A program made the translations under genes and the position numbers. This document shows, piece after piece, positions 36,133 through 49,874 of a stretch of DNA of 64,000 nt; position 1 is the first letter of the stretch; each line of letters begins with the position of its first letter. This DNA comes from Hygrophila difformis (lineage: Eukaryota > Streptophyta > Magnoliopsida > Lamiales > Acanthaceae). The notes beneath the pieces are model-generated. The model was not told where the DNA came from and did no database searches. It saw nothing but the letters and a program-made list of their open reading frames with translations. The stretch covers positions 49,191,175-49,255,174 of the forward strand of contig JAOANR010000003.1 in the NCBI GenBank assembly GCA_030278955.1, in the 5' to 3' direction.

Positions 36133-36423
36133 ATTTCCTGAAATATTAAATTTTTGTGGGTTTTCATTTCTTTTCCCATCTTTTTGTCTCATTTTTCTTT
36201 TCTTTTCTTTTTCTCATGTTTTTTGGATTATTCTAACATAAATGTGTAATAAAGTTACATGTTTATGTATTTTTCATACCAGCTCAATATTTTACAATTA
36301 TGCATAACTCAGTCCAATTCGACTGCTTTCTTATTTAATATAAGACCGGAATGCGATCAAATGCCCGTTTTAAGACACGGAAATGGATTGAAATAATGGA
36401 CATTTCTGGCCATTATCATGAAC

Positions 36424-39400
36424 GCTTTCATCTTCCCTGCCGCGTTAGCAATGAATCTCCTTAAGAAGTTAATCTTGCCCATTAGCGATTGCAGCTCCTT
36501 AAGATTAGACGGTGCGCGAGCTTCCAGGATGGCCTTGGCTTTATTCTGATCCACCTCAATGCCTCTCTCATGAACCAGGAAACCTAAAAAGTTCCCAGGC
36601 GCCACTCCGAAGGCACACTTAGCGGGGTTAATTTTAAGTCCATGGTGTCTCATCCTGACGAAAGCTTGCTCGAGGTGATCCAAGTGTTGGCCAAATTCAC
36701 ATGACTTAACCACAATATCGTCGATGTACACTTCAAGAATATGGCCAATTAAATCATGAAAGATCATGTTCATGGCCCTTTGATATGTCACCCCAGCATT
36801 CTTCAAACCAAACGGCATCACTACCCATTCAAAGATGCCAACTGGTCCTGGACAACGAAACGCTGTTTTGTGTACATCGTTTTCAGAAATAAAAATTTGA
36901 TTGTATCCAGAATAACCATCCATTAATGATAAAAATTTGTGGCCGGCGGCCGCATCAACAAGCATGTCAGCCATTGGCATTACATATTCATCCTTGGGCG
37001 TAGCCAAGTTTAAATTCCTAAAGTCTATACAGACTCTCAATTGACCATTCTTCTTTACAACAGGTACAATGTTTGCAAGCCACTCTACGTAGCGACAAGT
37101 TCTAATGTAGCCTGCTCTAAGAAGCTTCTCGATCTCAGCCTTTCTTTTTAGGATGGTGTCTGGATCAAACCGTCTAGGCGGCTGCTTGTGAGGTCTGAAC
37201 TCGGGATGAGTGGGCAACTTGTGTTCCACGAGTTCCCTTGAAAGTCCTGGCATGTCCGTGTACTGCCACGCAAAAAAATCTTTGTACTTCTGAATCAGCT
37301 CCACTAATTAGTGCCACTCCTCATCAGGCAGAGACGCATTTATTTTAGTCAACCTTGGCTCCGCCTCTGTCCCGAGATTGATGTCCACAAGTGGTTCCTT
37401 GGCTTCTGGACTAGGCAACGTCCGCTTCACAGGTGATGGCCACTCGGATGGCCTGTTATCCATTACATTTTTAGACTTGTCTTCGGCACCCATCATCACT
37501 TCAGTATCTACCAGTCGCTGCAACAAGTCTTTGTAGACGTCTTGGCTGCTCATGATGAGGAACCTGATGCATCTGGCCGTCCATCCGTTCAGTGTAGCTT
37601 GAAGCCGTTTGAAGTAAAATCAGTGGACTCCAAGTCCACATCGACGCCAATTAGAGCTGAGGCAGGTTGAATGTCTTCTAAATGAAGACGGCCTCATCAT
37701 TATTGTTGTTTGGCCCTATAAAGGGCTGAGGATCCGCCTCCACCAATTCAACGTGGTCACCGTCCCATATGAGTAATTGTTGATGTAGGGTGGACGGCAC
37801 ACATTCTGCCATGTGGATCCAATCACGCCCTAACAATGCCGAATAGCAGGTCTTTGACTTTACCACAAAGAACGCTACTTTGATAGTCTTAGACCCCACA
37901 GTGACGTCCGCCGCTATGAACCCAGCAGGTTGGGTGGCCTCTCCCACGAAGCTACACATCCTGACCCTGGTGGGGATCAAATCCTTCTCACTCTTTCCAA
38001 GCTTCTTCAAAGTTGACATCGGGAGTACATTTGCTGCTGCCCCATTGTCGACGAACACCCTGGTGAAGGGACATCCATCAATGTGGGCCTTGATATATAA
38101 TGGTTTCAACTGTCTCGTTTGAGACACCTCTGGCTTAGCGAAGTGTGCCAAAGCTAGCCTCTGAACAGACTGACCACCTAATTCTTCCAGCAAACATCTA
38201 GTTGGGTGAGACAACTCTGCTATCATCTCATCCATCTCTTCAATCAATTTGGTGAATGGCGGCTCCTCTTCGTCCCATACTTCGGACTCGACATCACTGA
38301 TCTCCTCATCTTCCGCCAATCCCACAACTTGCATGGACAACGCCGGGTCTGTCGGTTCCTCTTCCTACCCATACTCATAACCTTCTTCCTTCAACTTATT
38401 TTCCAGGTCTTCCCAGAAAGCATCCATGTTAGCCTCTTCATCCACTTCCATACCATCCAACATACTAATATCATCGGGGATAATTCCTAAGGCACTAATC
38501 CCAACCTTAGGCTCCTCTATGTTGGCATCTATGGCAGCCTCCACTTCCGCAGGGGTGACCACACCAAAGCTCATCCGTGCAGCCTCCTGGGTAGGCTGGA
38601 CCTCCGGCTGCGACTTCGTCTGTTCAGATTCATCCACAGTCTTACAGTAGGCCAGGAACCCCTCATAGCTGTCAGGTTCACTCCCCAACTCACCGGCCTG
38701 GTGGGTCACTATGTAAGCGAAGTATCTGGTAAGCACCTTCATCATGGCCACCTCCATCGTACTGGATGTATCTGGCTCACCCATACGCTCAAACGTCTCC
38801 ATGAATTTGTCCGCCCAAGACATATTCACACTTTTCTCAATACTTGATTCGGCCAAGGCAACCACTTTGCCTTTGTTTTGGGAAGATGAAGGCTGACTCT
38901 TAATCTGAAAAGGCTCACCCTCTGAGATCTTATGCTGAGGTAATGGTGGCTTCCGTTCTGCCCACTGAAGCCTTTCCCGCACTGGTCTTCTAGCAGAGGA
39001 AGATGGCGATTCAGGTGCCCTTCTGGGAGCCTCATGTGACCTTCTCCTGTTGCCTTATCGGCCTGGTTGAAACTGCTCATGAACTGGTCTGCGAAGTAGT
39101 GTAGGCGAATTAGGCCTAGAAGAAGATGGCGACTGGGGTGCCCTCCCGGATGCCTCATGTGACCTTCTCCTCTCACTTTCTCAGCTTGGTTGAAGCCGCT
39201 CATGAACTGGTCTGCGAGGTGGTACAGGTGAATTGAGCCTCCTAGTAGGATACCTTCCCTCCGGATGTTGCAACCTCTCCTGAACCGGCCTTCGTCGTTC
39301 GGATGTTTCCCTTTGAGATCGGAAGTATGTTGGCGGTATTGGCTTCCGAGGTCTAGAGGATTCCAATTTATTAATCTGAGCCTCCCATTACCGCATTTCT

Positions 39401-41725
39401 TCGGCATACCTTCTCTGAGCTCGCCTAAACTGGCTTCTGGTGATGGATGGCGGCTCCCTCGGAGCAGGTCTGCTTTCTGCCCTATTCCTCATCCACCTCT
39501 CAGTCTCAGTGGGGTGCTGAGGACGTCTCATCAATGTTGGTACTACGTGCACTCCATGCCTGTAGTCCCGAGTTACAGGCTGTTGTCTTCCGTTTTCACG
39601 GATCTCCAATGCAGGTTTGGGGATTTCAATCCTCAAGGGAGGCTTCTGTTTCTTTTGGAACTCTTTATCTTCAGCCTCGAGGACTTTCTTGAACTCCTCT
39701 TGAGACATATTTCTAAATCTAAGCTGCTTGTTGTGCAGCCCCTTTTCTCTGTCTTTCTCAGCCTCAGACTCGTCGGACAACAAGTCTTCGTCTTGCTCAT
39801 TGATCTCAACACATTCCTCATCTCGAGTAATCCGGCTACTTGAGCCGTCATCCTCTAGATTTGGAATGAATCCAGATGCACCAACATGAAGCTGAGGGAA
39901 TGGATCTAGGTCCACCTTCATACCTGCAATTTTTAATCGTCCCTCTTTAATCTTATTCTGAACAACACTTCTAAAACTCCTGCACTTGGTAATGCTATGA
40001 GTATAGGAGTTGTGCCACTTACAGAATGATCGGCCTCGAATTTCTTCAGCCGCTGGTAACTTCTGCTTCTCAGGCAGCTTAATCACTCCGTCTTTGAGTA
40101 GAGCATCAAACACTTGGTCCGCCCTGCTCACATCAAAGAGATCCTCCTCAGGCCTGTACTTGGCCTCTTTCTGTTTTGGCGGCCTGAGGGCCGCACAAGT
40201 GTGTGGTTTGGCTGTTTGGACCAACTCTGCTACAGCCACCTCCACAGGTTCATCCTCTTCGTCGTTGAACCTCACTTCCTCGAAGTGGACTCGACGTGTA
40301 GGACGCTTTTCTTCCTGCTCTTCCAGGAATTTTTCCAGTCGGGCCGCTCTCTCGGCCAGCTGGGCAAGATCAGTTGCATCGTGCACAATTAAATGTTCCT
40401 TCAATTTAGGCAACATATTAGTTACTGCTTTGTTGGCTATTTCCCTCTCAGGAATTGCCATAGTACATCGGCCCTTAAGCCGCTGTAACCTATTAATGAA
40501 GGTACTGGCCATCTCATCGGCATACTGTTTTGCGTTAGTCAAGTCTGCGAGACTAACCTGTGACAATGGTGTGTAAAACATGTCATGGAAGGCTCGCTCC
40601 AAGTCAGCCCAATTCTAAATAGAATTAGACCGCAACGACGCATACCATGCGAAAGCAGGACCAGTGAGGGATGAGCTAAAGAGCCTCAACTTGAGCCAGT
40701 CGTTCAATGCTGCTTCCCCACATTGTGCAGTGAACCTCCCCACATGCTCCACGGTGGACTTACCTTCATCCCCTGAGAATGTGGAAAATTCAGGCATCTT
40801 AAAGCCTCGTGGGTACGGTTGCATGCTATCTACCCAATCAGGGTACGACTTGCGGTATGTAGGCCGCTCCATCGGCCTCAGTTGGATGCCAAAGTGTTGC
40901 TGCATCATGTCAGCAAGCAACTCGGGCGACACTGCTGGCGCCTGCACAGGCGGCATCGTCACTGGGGGTGTAGTAGGAGTCATGGTGGCTTGTGTTGCAC
41001 TCTGTGGTGCCTGCCCCCAAGGTTGTGGCATCTGCCCCCCTTGCAGTGGGCTTTGCCCCCAAGGTTGGGGCGCTTGTCCCCAAGGCTGAGTCGCCACGAA
41101 GGATCCTACTGGAACGTTCGGCACATGAGCTGCCGCTTGACGTGGCTGCATACCAATGCCACCAGAGGCCGCCGTACAGCCTGGAGACACACTGGAGGCC
41201 ACTAAACAACCTGGCGCCGCATAGATGGGCGCTGGGGACGCTGCAAGTCCAGGATTCGGCATCAGGGGTGCCGCTGGGTTGAAAGCATATGCTGTCTGGA
41301 ATGGATTCACCAGTGGACTAGCCAAGCCTCCCATATCGGGGAGTGGTGGCTGATGGGTATTGTGCCCCAAGTTCGTAGTTGGTCGCCTGACGGCCCTGAA
41401 CCTGGCAGCGTGTTAGCGCCGTTGGCAGGAGTGGTTGTAGGAGCAGTTGCTTCCTGTTGAGTCCGCAAGGCATTAATGCCTCGGTCAATTTGATCGGCCA
41501 TAGCAGGCCGCAAAACATCCATAAGATGTCTCGTTAGTAGAGGCATGAATTCGGCCATCGATTCTGTCATCGAGAGCCGCATTTATTCTGCAAATATAGG
41601 GATCTGCATGATCCCCTGTTGTGGTTGTGCAGCATTCGTCGTCTCAGTCACCTCTTCAGACGACGTTCTAACAGGTGTCTTCTCTTGCAGAGACATTTCT
41701 TCAAACTTCTGTTTAAGATCACTCA
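36424..41725 (-). pseudogene. Tat-like gypsy gag-protease-RT, degenerate
   Basis: On the minus strand gag starts near 41720. A TAA falls just before 41582, a frame change near 41370 and another stop near 40612. Gag includes a Pro/Gln-rich segment with repeated QPWGQ and a Retrotrans_gag-type core (PEFSTFSGDEGKSTVEHVGRF, ...RLQRLKGRC). A linker at 39000-39400 has two ~135-bp repeats encoding RRPVHE and RRRSHEA. The protease at 37678-38340 has VFVDNGAAANVLP and LLGRDWI. RT at 36424-37304 has FFAWQYTDMPG, VVKKNGQLRVCIDFRNLN, MDGYSGYNQI and VYIDDIVVKS, with the aspartates intact. Integrase is absent. The many frame breaks make it a pseudogene. Confidence 0.9.
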
Positions 41726-41784
41726 CCAAACGTCAAGATCTTAGACGCATACACTTCTTTGAAGCGAATATGGCTTTAACTTCG

Positions 41785-41802
41785 GTCCCACTGGGCGTGC
41801 CA
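41785..41802 (-). promoter_or_regulatory. Primer binding site of the Tat-like element
   Basis: The minus strand reads TGGCACGCCCAGTGGGAC, beginning three bases inside the 5' LTR end. The length and position suit a PBS, but the matching tRNA was not identified. Confidence 0.6.
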
Positions 41803-41805
41803 ATC

Positions 41806-42271
41806 TGTTGTACGTAGAATTTTTGAGGACAAAACCTCTTCTCAATTGAACAATGTCTGATGAATTACAAGAACTTACGAAAAGGAAGGCTATATAAAAC
41901 TTAAGAAAGCTGTAAGGAAATAACAATGCAGAAAGGAAGAAAGAAAAAATACAGAAAGCTTAAAGAATTAAAAGTGCAGTTTCTCGTGTGAGTTCAGGTC
42001 ACCCCTCAAGTGAGCATCCATTCGGCTTTTATAAGCGGAGCCCCTCAACCGCCAGGCGCCCCACGACCTCTTCTAGGACACCTGTCGTCACGCCCTCTCT
42101 TGCTGGCACTCACACGGATGCCTTTAGGACACTTGTTTCCACGCTGGCGCTCCAAAGAAACCTCCCGTTCCGTTCTCTTCCCATGAGTCCTGGGCTGACA
42201 TAATATGAAATACTGGGTCTACACATGAATTGGGCTCAAAGCAAATGGGCTAATGATTTTGTGGGTTAACA
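41806..42271 (-). repeat. 5' LTR of the Tat-like element
   Basis: A 466-bp LTR bounded by TGTTGTACG and GGTTAACA on the plus strand, followed by the CAATA duplication. Confidence 0.93.
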
Positions 42272-43020
42272 CAATATAAGCGTGTGTCCCAACAAAAAAA
42301 AAAAAAAAAAAAAAATGGTAAACCCAGCAAAAAAAAATACTCCATAAGCGTGTGTTTAATGCGTGTGTTTGATGCGTCTTTGGAAGTTACTGCTCTTTGT
42401 CGGAGCACATTTATATTCCACACTTCAAAATGGAACTAAAATAAAAGAAATACTACGTACCTTGTACATATAAAATTTATTTAAACTGAAATGGGAATGC
42501 TATGTCATATGAATATTACTATCTTTATTCCTGTAGGGAATAAAAAGCAAAAATAAAATCATAACTTTACTATTTCACTAACTTAGTTCATAAAATGTTT
42601 GAATAATCTATTGGTCCGGTAATTATACCATTTTAACTAAAATGATTATTTTATTTAATAAATTTTGAATTATTGCCAGGTTTGGATATGGTGGTGTTGG
42701 CTGCAAGTGCAATTGTAAGAGGAAAAGAATTTTTTGTGATGTCCGCACTTATTTTTCTAATAATCGATGGTGAATGCATTTAATACACAGACCACGAATG
42801 TGATGACAGTTACGTAAAATGTGATGAAGCCGATAGTTTGTGATGCTGTTGTGATGCATACATGTGATACAATAAATATGTTTGGTGTAATAAACAAGCA
42901 AACGGAACCCTTACCCAACCAACACATAACGCTCATAAAAAAAAGGGATGCAAACCGCAGTACCCTGTCAGGGATTGTAAAAAAGTTTTACACACCCACC
43001 GCTTAAAAGATAACTTTTCT
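42272..43020. other. AT-rich spacer with poly-A tract
   Basis: The spacer contains an A-run at about 42292-42315 that may be a retroposon tail continuing from the 28137-28215 segment once the Tat element is removed. The rest is AT-rich with short ORFs only. I see no gene. Confidence 0.5.
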
Positions 43021-43035
43021 ACCCGAAATGACAAA

Positions 43036-43262
43036 AAACCCTTCGGTCGGAGGGTTCGATCGGTCCGATCGAAGTAAAAATGGCCGACCGAAGTCAGATA
43101 GTTGATTAACGTAATTAAACATAATTAAGAGGCTTCGGTCGGCTATATTGGAGCTTCGGTCGGTGATATAATTGGCCGACCGAAGCTGTTTTACTTCGAT
43201 CATCAATTTGAGCAGTTCAATCGGGCCGATCGAAGGTTTAAATAGCCGATCGAAGCGCAATT
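43036..43262. repeat. CTTCGGTCGGC / GCCGACCGAAG inverted motif cluster
   Basis: Eight or more half-sites (CTTCGGTCGG, GCCGACCGAAG, GATCGGTCCGATCGAAG and variants with GATCG) lie in 230 bp in both orientations, at the presumed left end of the MULE. Confidence 0.8.
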
Positions 43263-43898
43263 ATTGGTGGACAGCTGCGGACAGCTCAATTATTGGTGGA
43301 CAGCTCAAATAATATACTTCAAGTTGCATCTCAGATCTAGATTCACAAACGAAACCTTCATCTCTTTCTTTGCTCCACTACTTTCTTCAAGTTGCATTTA
43401 GATAATATATTTTGTGCTTCTTGGAATTGCTACTGTGGTTCTTAAAGGCCCGGATCCTGTGTCATTTTGCATAACTCGTAAGTTTATAAGTTTATATTGC
43501 GTAAGTTATGGTCAATTATTTTCATAATTAATAAATGTTTATTTTTGTTTATGTTTTGAAATATACTCTAAAGTTTTTGTTTTAAGAAGTGTAGATGCGA
43601 TGATATATGTACCACAAATGTTAGTAAAGTTTTTTGTTTGCATTTTAATTTAATTTGTAGGTTAATTAAGTTTAAATTTAGTAAATTAAACGGTGATTAA
43701 TTTAGTTTGTAGTTAATTAGATGAAAATTGTTGTTATTTGTACTTAGAAATGCTAAAGTAATTATAAGCATTTTTCGTTATATTAAAAAATTTTGGTATA
43801 ATAAAATAACAAATGTATACAGTTATTGTTAGATTATTGTTATTAAAAGTACTTTTGTGAATCAAATTGCTGACAGGTGTATTATTTGAGACGGAACA

Positions 43899-46714
43899 AT
43901 GTCTTGGTTCGGGTCCAATTGGTTCGAGGGCGATTCCACCACTGGTAATAGAGATCCGGAAGAAATGAACCGTAAGCTTTTCTATATGGGATTAATTTCG
44001 ATTATTTGGGAGGTGCCATTACATGTTAATGAGTATTAATACGTGTTAAATAATTTTTTTAGGTACAGACGTTCCACAACCGTCTACAAATTATAACGAA
44101 CAATTCAATTATCCATTCGTTCCACAGCCGGGAAGCTGGACAGAGGCGATATTCGGGCAACAACCGATGCATAATTTTTACAATTACCCGAACGTTGGTG
44201 CAAACAACAGCGAGTTTTGGAACGGAGGGGAGAATGTGTATGGGGCAAGCAACATGGGAAATGTACCCGAATATGCGACTGGGCACGCAGGATGGAGTAA
44301 CATGTATGGAGATGAATACAGGCAGGGGAATGCAGGTCAAGCAGGAAACATCCCACCTCCGGAGTCCAATGAAGGGGAGCGCATCGGAGAAGATGGCGCC
44401 GAAGAGGAGGAGCAGGTAGAGGAGAGTGAAGAGGGGAGTGAAGAGGAAGAATGGCGATCTTCGATGGACGATGAGTCGGACGAGTCGGACGAGTCGGCCG
44501 AGTCGGACGAGTCGGACGACCCAGACTACGGAGAGGAAGAAGGGTCTCGGTCATTCAGTACGAGAAAGATTGAGAAATATGCCCAAATTTTTTGGGACAT
44601 ACACAACAAAAATAATGGTAGAAAGACGCGTGGAGGGCGGGGGTTGCATGGAGAGCAAAATCCGTTTTGGCGAAATACTGAAGAAGCGTTCGTTGTACCC
44701 GACATGACTAGCGGAATGTGGAATCTGCCGCGACCGCATTTTGATCTGCCCGAGCGAGACGTGGATCCATACATGTACGATTCGGTTGATAGAATCCTAG
44801 CGCGTGGGTCAGTTTTTGGGACTAAAGAGAGGCTGAAGGAGAAGCTCGTTGAGTATTTGGTGGATCAGAGAGCCGGCATGAAGACGGTTAAGTCAGAGCC
44901 GCACAGGTACTGGGTGTGTTGTCGTGAGGAAGATTGTGAATTTAAGATGCGTGCGCGAGGCAGTGGATCGACGTGGGTTGTGTACAAGTTAATTCCACAT
45001 ACCTGCGTGATGAATCCAGACCGTCCTCCACCCAACACACTCCCATCCAGATATTTGGGTACCTTCCTCGGAGATGAAATAGTGCTCGATGAGAGCACGC
45101 TGTCACCTGTACAGGTTCAGGCTACGTTGAAGAAGAGGGGCGTCACTGTGTCGGTAGCCCTAGCTAGAAAAGTTAGGGCACACGCAATAGCATCGCTGTT
45201 CGGGGACCACGACACCTCGTTCCAGATGGTTCCATCATTCCTATACATGCTGGAGCAGCAGAACCCGGGAAATGTTACAGATTACATGTTGGACAAAAGG
45301 GTCGTTTCAAATATGCTTTCTTCGCGGTTGGTGCTTCCATTAAAGGATGGAATCATATGCGGCCGTTCATTGTAATAGACGGCACACACTTGAAAGGATC
45401 TTACAAGGGTGTCTTATTCGCGGCCGTGACAAAGGATGGCAACAATATGATTTACCCACTGGCTTTCGGTGTAAGGGCAGTCGAGTCGGTCCCATCCTGG
45501 AGATGGTTTCTTCTGCAGTTGAGACGGGCCCTTGACATTCCTGGCGATGTGCTTGTAGTTTCCGATGGTTCTCCGGCAATAAGGAGAGCAGTTTATGAAG
45601 CCATGCCGACGGCACATCACGTTCTGTGTTGTGTGCACCTCTCACAGAAAATATTAAAGCACGGAGGGAAGTCAGCGGTCGACACATTCACCGCAGCCGC
45701 CTATGCCTTCAAGAACTCCGAGTACGAGCAACATATGAAGACGTTGAAAGATCATTATCCTGGCGCGTATCACTACCTTGTGGACGTTATCGGACCGGAG
45801 AAGTGGGCTCGTGTGCGTTGCGTCGTTCGTCCCTACGACATGATGACGACGAACATCGTAGAGAGCATGAACCGCCGGCTCCGGTGGGCAAGGAAGCTAC
45901 CAATTTGCTCCCTATTCGAGATTATCCGTGCCGTTCAGAGTGAATGGTTCACGAAGAGGCACAATCAGGCAGCACTTATCACCGGTCATCTTACAGAATG
46001 GGCGAACGAATGTTTACTAAAAGCGAGGGAAATGGGGGATAAGCTACCTGTCAAGGCAACGAACCACCCAAATGTGTATCACGTGAAACAAAACAATAAG
46101 ACGTACGTGGTGGACCTTGGCATTGATCGGACGTGTACGTGCATTTCGTTCCAGACCATGCTCATCCCGTGCGCCCACGTTGTTGCCGCAATCAAGTATG
46201 TGTTAGATATTACAACTTCTTATCGAATTTGTCTTGTCCGATGTTGGCTTGGAATTATCAATTTTTTTATGTACAGGTCCTTTAGAGGGGAGTTGAACTA
46301 CTACGTGCCATCCTTTTACACGCGTGATACACTACTTGCTGCGTGGGGCGAGCGTGTCTTTCCAATGGAACACCCTGATGTTTGGCAAATACCTAAAGAA
46401 ATAGCAGACGTAAAATGCGGTACACCAAAATGCCCAAGGCAAGCAGGACGACCGAAACAGAGCAGGATTCCATCTGCCACCGAGAAAGCTTCGCGTCCGG
46501 AAGGCGTCAGCGATGTCGTAGGTGTGGTGAGTTCGGGCACAAAGAGAGAAGGTGCACACAACCAGTCGATCCAAATGACATTCCTGGACCATCTCAACCA
46601 CGTCAACGCAGGAAGAAGAGGTGTAGTCGTTGCGGTGAGGAAGGGCACACGGTGAAACGGTGTCAAATGCCCAGTGTTGTGGAAATCCCCAATTTGAATG
46701 ATGCCAATCAGTAG
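43899..46714 (+). pseudogene. MURA-type MULE transposase, two frameshifts
   Basis: Proposed exons are 43899-43971 (ATG, MSWFGSNWFEGD), 44063-46195 and 46277-46714, with GT/AG borders that keep frame. An N-terminal acidic region (EEEEQVEESEEGSEEEE; repeated DESDESD) leads to a MuDR DNA-binding segment ending EEDCEFKMRARG. The DDE core has IVIDGTHLKG, VVSDGSPAIR and TNIVESMNR. A SWIM finger (CTCISFQTMLIPCAH) and two C-terminal CCHC knuckles (CRRCGEFGHKERRC, CSRCGEEGHTVKRC) follow. A one-base deletion near 45305 shifts the frame just before the first catalytic Asp, and a second shift near 46480 separates the knuckles. Otherwise it is well preserved, more so than most elements here. Confidence 0.9.
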
Positions 46715-48315
46715 TGGGAAGATTCTGACCTATCCGAATAATTGGAAATGTGTAATCATATGACAATATATAGATCATTTGAATAACTGTGGGAAGAACT
46801 CGTCTGGATCTATTTGAATATTGGTTATAATGCAGTTGTTATTCATGTCTGTGTTATCATATAGCAATATATAGATCATATCATACCATGAAATAGAATG
46901 TAATACTACATCGCTTAATAATCACAAAATACGAAAATATGGAACTATATATATCAGATCATAATAGAGCGCCCTCATAGAACTCGTCCGCGGAGGCGTC
47001 CAAGCTGAAACGCCACACTGCATACGCCTGCTCAAAATGAATATCTCTGATGTCCAGTTTCACGCCCAGACGGGGGAAGGTACCCATGCGGAAACAATAT
47101 GCAGTGAGAAGAGCCAACGGGCCGCAAGAGGAGCTGTTGCAGTTAGTCTTTAAATTAAACAAAACTACAAAAGCAATAATTATACAACAATGAGGCATAA
47201 AATAAAAAACCAATAAAATACCTATCATCCTGGGGTAAAACTGTGCTGTCCTGCGGTCGACCTAGTGGCCACTGCTGTACAGTAGGCTCATCCGGTCTAT
47301 GTCGGTGGTATCCGGCAACCTGCAGTAGCGCCGGAAATAGTGTCCTGAATGGCAGGAGGTCCTCTTTGCGCGACTCCTTTAACTTCTCCTTAATCGGATC
47401 TGTCAGGGCCCTCGGCGGTAACAGACCATCATGGAGGTAGATGCACTGCTCCCTCAGTGAAAATCGAACGATAACCCAGTGCTTTCGAACGTTCCACGGG
47501 CACACCAACTGTTTAAAAATCAACAATTAAATGGTCGATAGATACGCTAAATTGAAAAAATAAATAAGTTCGGTTGTTATTAACACGAACCTCGTCAAGT
47601 GTCCACCACGGCCTAGGTTTGCCCCATGAGGGCCTCTGCCCCGCAACATACTGCCGGTATCGCTCCACAGACTTATCATCAAAACGTGGCACCTTATCGA
47701 ACGCGTCCCAGCAGTGATGGATAAGGTGAGTCTAGTTTAAGAATAGAATTGCGGTCAGTCAATTATAAATATAATAAATATAATACATATACATTCGAAG
47801 ACAAAATTATGAACCTAACCAGAAATTTTGCATCGACGAAGCCTATCTGCCTATCCTGTCGCACCCGTCCACCGAAGATCTCGGGCTTGAAATGTAGAAT
47901 CCCAAGGTACGCATCTAATTGCTGCAACAATAAATGTAGTGTGGACTGAGTAGATATGAACTTAAAAAGTCTTGTTTTACGCACACGCCCAGTAGAGAAA
48001 CGAAAAGCAAATTTACCTCGTCTTCCAGGTGGTAGGTGGTGGTGCACCATGACTTGAAAAAATGATGGGTAACAGAAAACATCGCCCCGACGTTTACACT
48101 GCATTAGAAGTACACATGATTCGTATTCCCGTAGTGAGGTGCACTATTAATTTAACTGGTTACAAAATTACCTATATCCGCCCTGCTCCAGATAAGTGCT
48201 GAACAACTCTTTCCCAGCTCGCCCTCGCGGTCGATCAAGCCTGGTGGTGAACGGGCTTCTAAGCGCCTGAGACTCCTGTCGCTCCCGTCTAGTGCGGTAC
48301 TCTGCGGGGTCCGTG

Positions 48316-49810
48316 TGTAATGACCCGACTTAATTAAATTGGAGTGTTTAAATTATTTAAGGTGTTGGGTATTGCACTCAAGCCCGAATGGGGTTAATTT
48401 CAATATTTGAGGATGAGTAGGGGGTGTTTTATAATTATAAACTCTTGGAAGTAATAAGGGGGTCTTTTTGTAGTTTTTAGAAAAGTTAAAAAAACGGATG
48501 AAGAGTGAGAGGGAGACCGAGAGAAGAGAAAGAAGAGGGGGGGATTTCAATCCGTTCAAACTATTGCGTTTCTTGGCCGATTGATTAATCGGTTGTTGGT
48601 AAGTGTCTCCCCTCGTCATCTTCTTCTCAATGATTTTTATTTCGTCAGTTTTGGTGGTGATTTGGAGAGGTTTTGTTAATGTTAGGTTTTTGGTGTTTTG
48701 GTTCGATTGAGGCTCGAATTGGGCGAATCGGAGGTGCTAATCGTTGGAAGACATTGAGGCAAGGGATTTATATGCTTAAATTACGTGTTTGGGGGTATTG
48801 GGAGTGATAATCGTGTCTATGAACCCCGATATGCTATTGTGTTATTATTCTCCGTTGTCAGTATCTATTTGAGTGTGTGTAGAGTGGGATTTGTTATTCT
48901 TTTTGGTGCTTGGTCTCTTAATTTGAATTCAATTCCATGTCCAGCGAATTCATTGTGAATTCGCCATTACAGTAGTGGGGGTTCAGTGTCTAATATCTCG
49001 ATTCTGGAAGTGTATGTTTTGTGTATTGGTTAATCCCTTTAATCACTTGCAAATAGATAGTTTAAGTTGACTTTTCTTCTTTTAGTTGTGCACGGCACTA
49101 CACAATTTGGTTTATGGAATATTGAGCAATGGATTACTTTCCTTTCATCATTGAATCAGTAGCCTAGACTGCATCAAGGAATTAGTAGCGTGGACTGGGC
49201 ATAATGTGAGTAAAAGAATGTAAGTAATGATTTAAGGGTAATGGGCAGAGCACTTTCAGAGAGTTTAATTAATTGAATCATTGAATTTTGATATATGATT
49301 ATTTTGAACTGAAGGGTTATGGATATTTGCAAGCATTCAAGATTTTTATCTGGGTTGCTTGAACATCTTATTATATGTCATAAGAATGGTATTGTAATGA
49401 AATTGATGGAGTTACAACCCAATGGGTGATATGATGCTTACGATTGATCGGGCAGCCTTCACAGGTGTTGTTGAGTCCCGGTGGCCCTATGGGGTGGATT
49501 ATTGGCTGTAATGCCTGATATTATTTGGCTGTGATGCCCGTGGTCCCTACGGGGATGGTGTATGTTACCCTGTAACGGGTTGGAGTTGATGATATCCTCA
49601 CCCGTGGGTTCATACCGCCCGGGTTTTTGGTGCCGGCTAGGCATATTCATTGCATTTGCATATAGGTTAGATAGATGTATGTTAGGCCATGCATCACGTG
49701 CATAAATTGTATGATTGTGGTTGAAGCACCGGTATGGGACGGTGTGGTGTTTATTTGCTTTTATTTTTATTCTGCTCTATTATTCATGCTTTTATTATTA
49801 TTATTCATGC

Positions 49811-49874
<64 letters not shown>

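Larger units (their letters stand above)
32106..36418. mobile_element. 4.3-kb TSD-flanked insertion, probably a giant solo LTR
   Basis: It starts TGAAACTTTTGAC, ends GGCCATTATCA and is flanked by perfect TGAAC repeats (32101-32105, 36419-36423). Removing it rejoins the Tat RT frame. It has TG...CA ends and no coding capacity above ~75 codons. That fits a solo LTR of a large Tat/Ogre-type element or a large non-coding derivative. Inside are partial ~180-bp repeats at the left end (GAAACTTTTGACAA three times at 32107-32330), two copies of a CTACTTCATTTCCCGGTA segment (34278, 34379), and palindrome arrays at 34.8-35.1 and 35.9-36.1 kb. Confidence 0.8.
28216..42271 (-). mobile_element. Tat-like Ty3-gypsy element, 14 kb including nested insertions, TSD CAATA
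   Basis: LTRs of 466-468 bp lie at 41806-42271 (5') and 28216-28683 (3'). The duplicated target CAATA is perfect (28211-28215, 42272-42276). Internal order on the minus strand is PBS, gag, a variable linker with tandem repeats, protease, RT and partial RNase H. A plus-strand gene then occupies the space where the rest of RNase H and integrase, and then the 3' region, would be. Tat-lineage elements are known to carry additional ORFs between pol and the 3' LTR. A hAT element (30487-31172) and a 4.3-kb insertion (32106-36418) are nested inside. Confidence 0.88.

Noticed and set aside
44195..44774. Overlapping ORFs on both strands over the MULE transposase N-terminus
   Set aside because: They are shadow frames of the acidic GAG/GAC-rich coding region; the transposase frame carries the domains.
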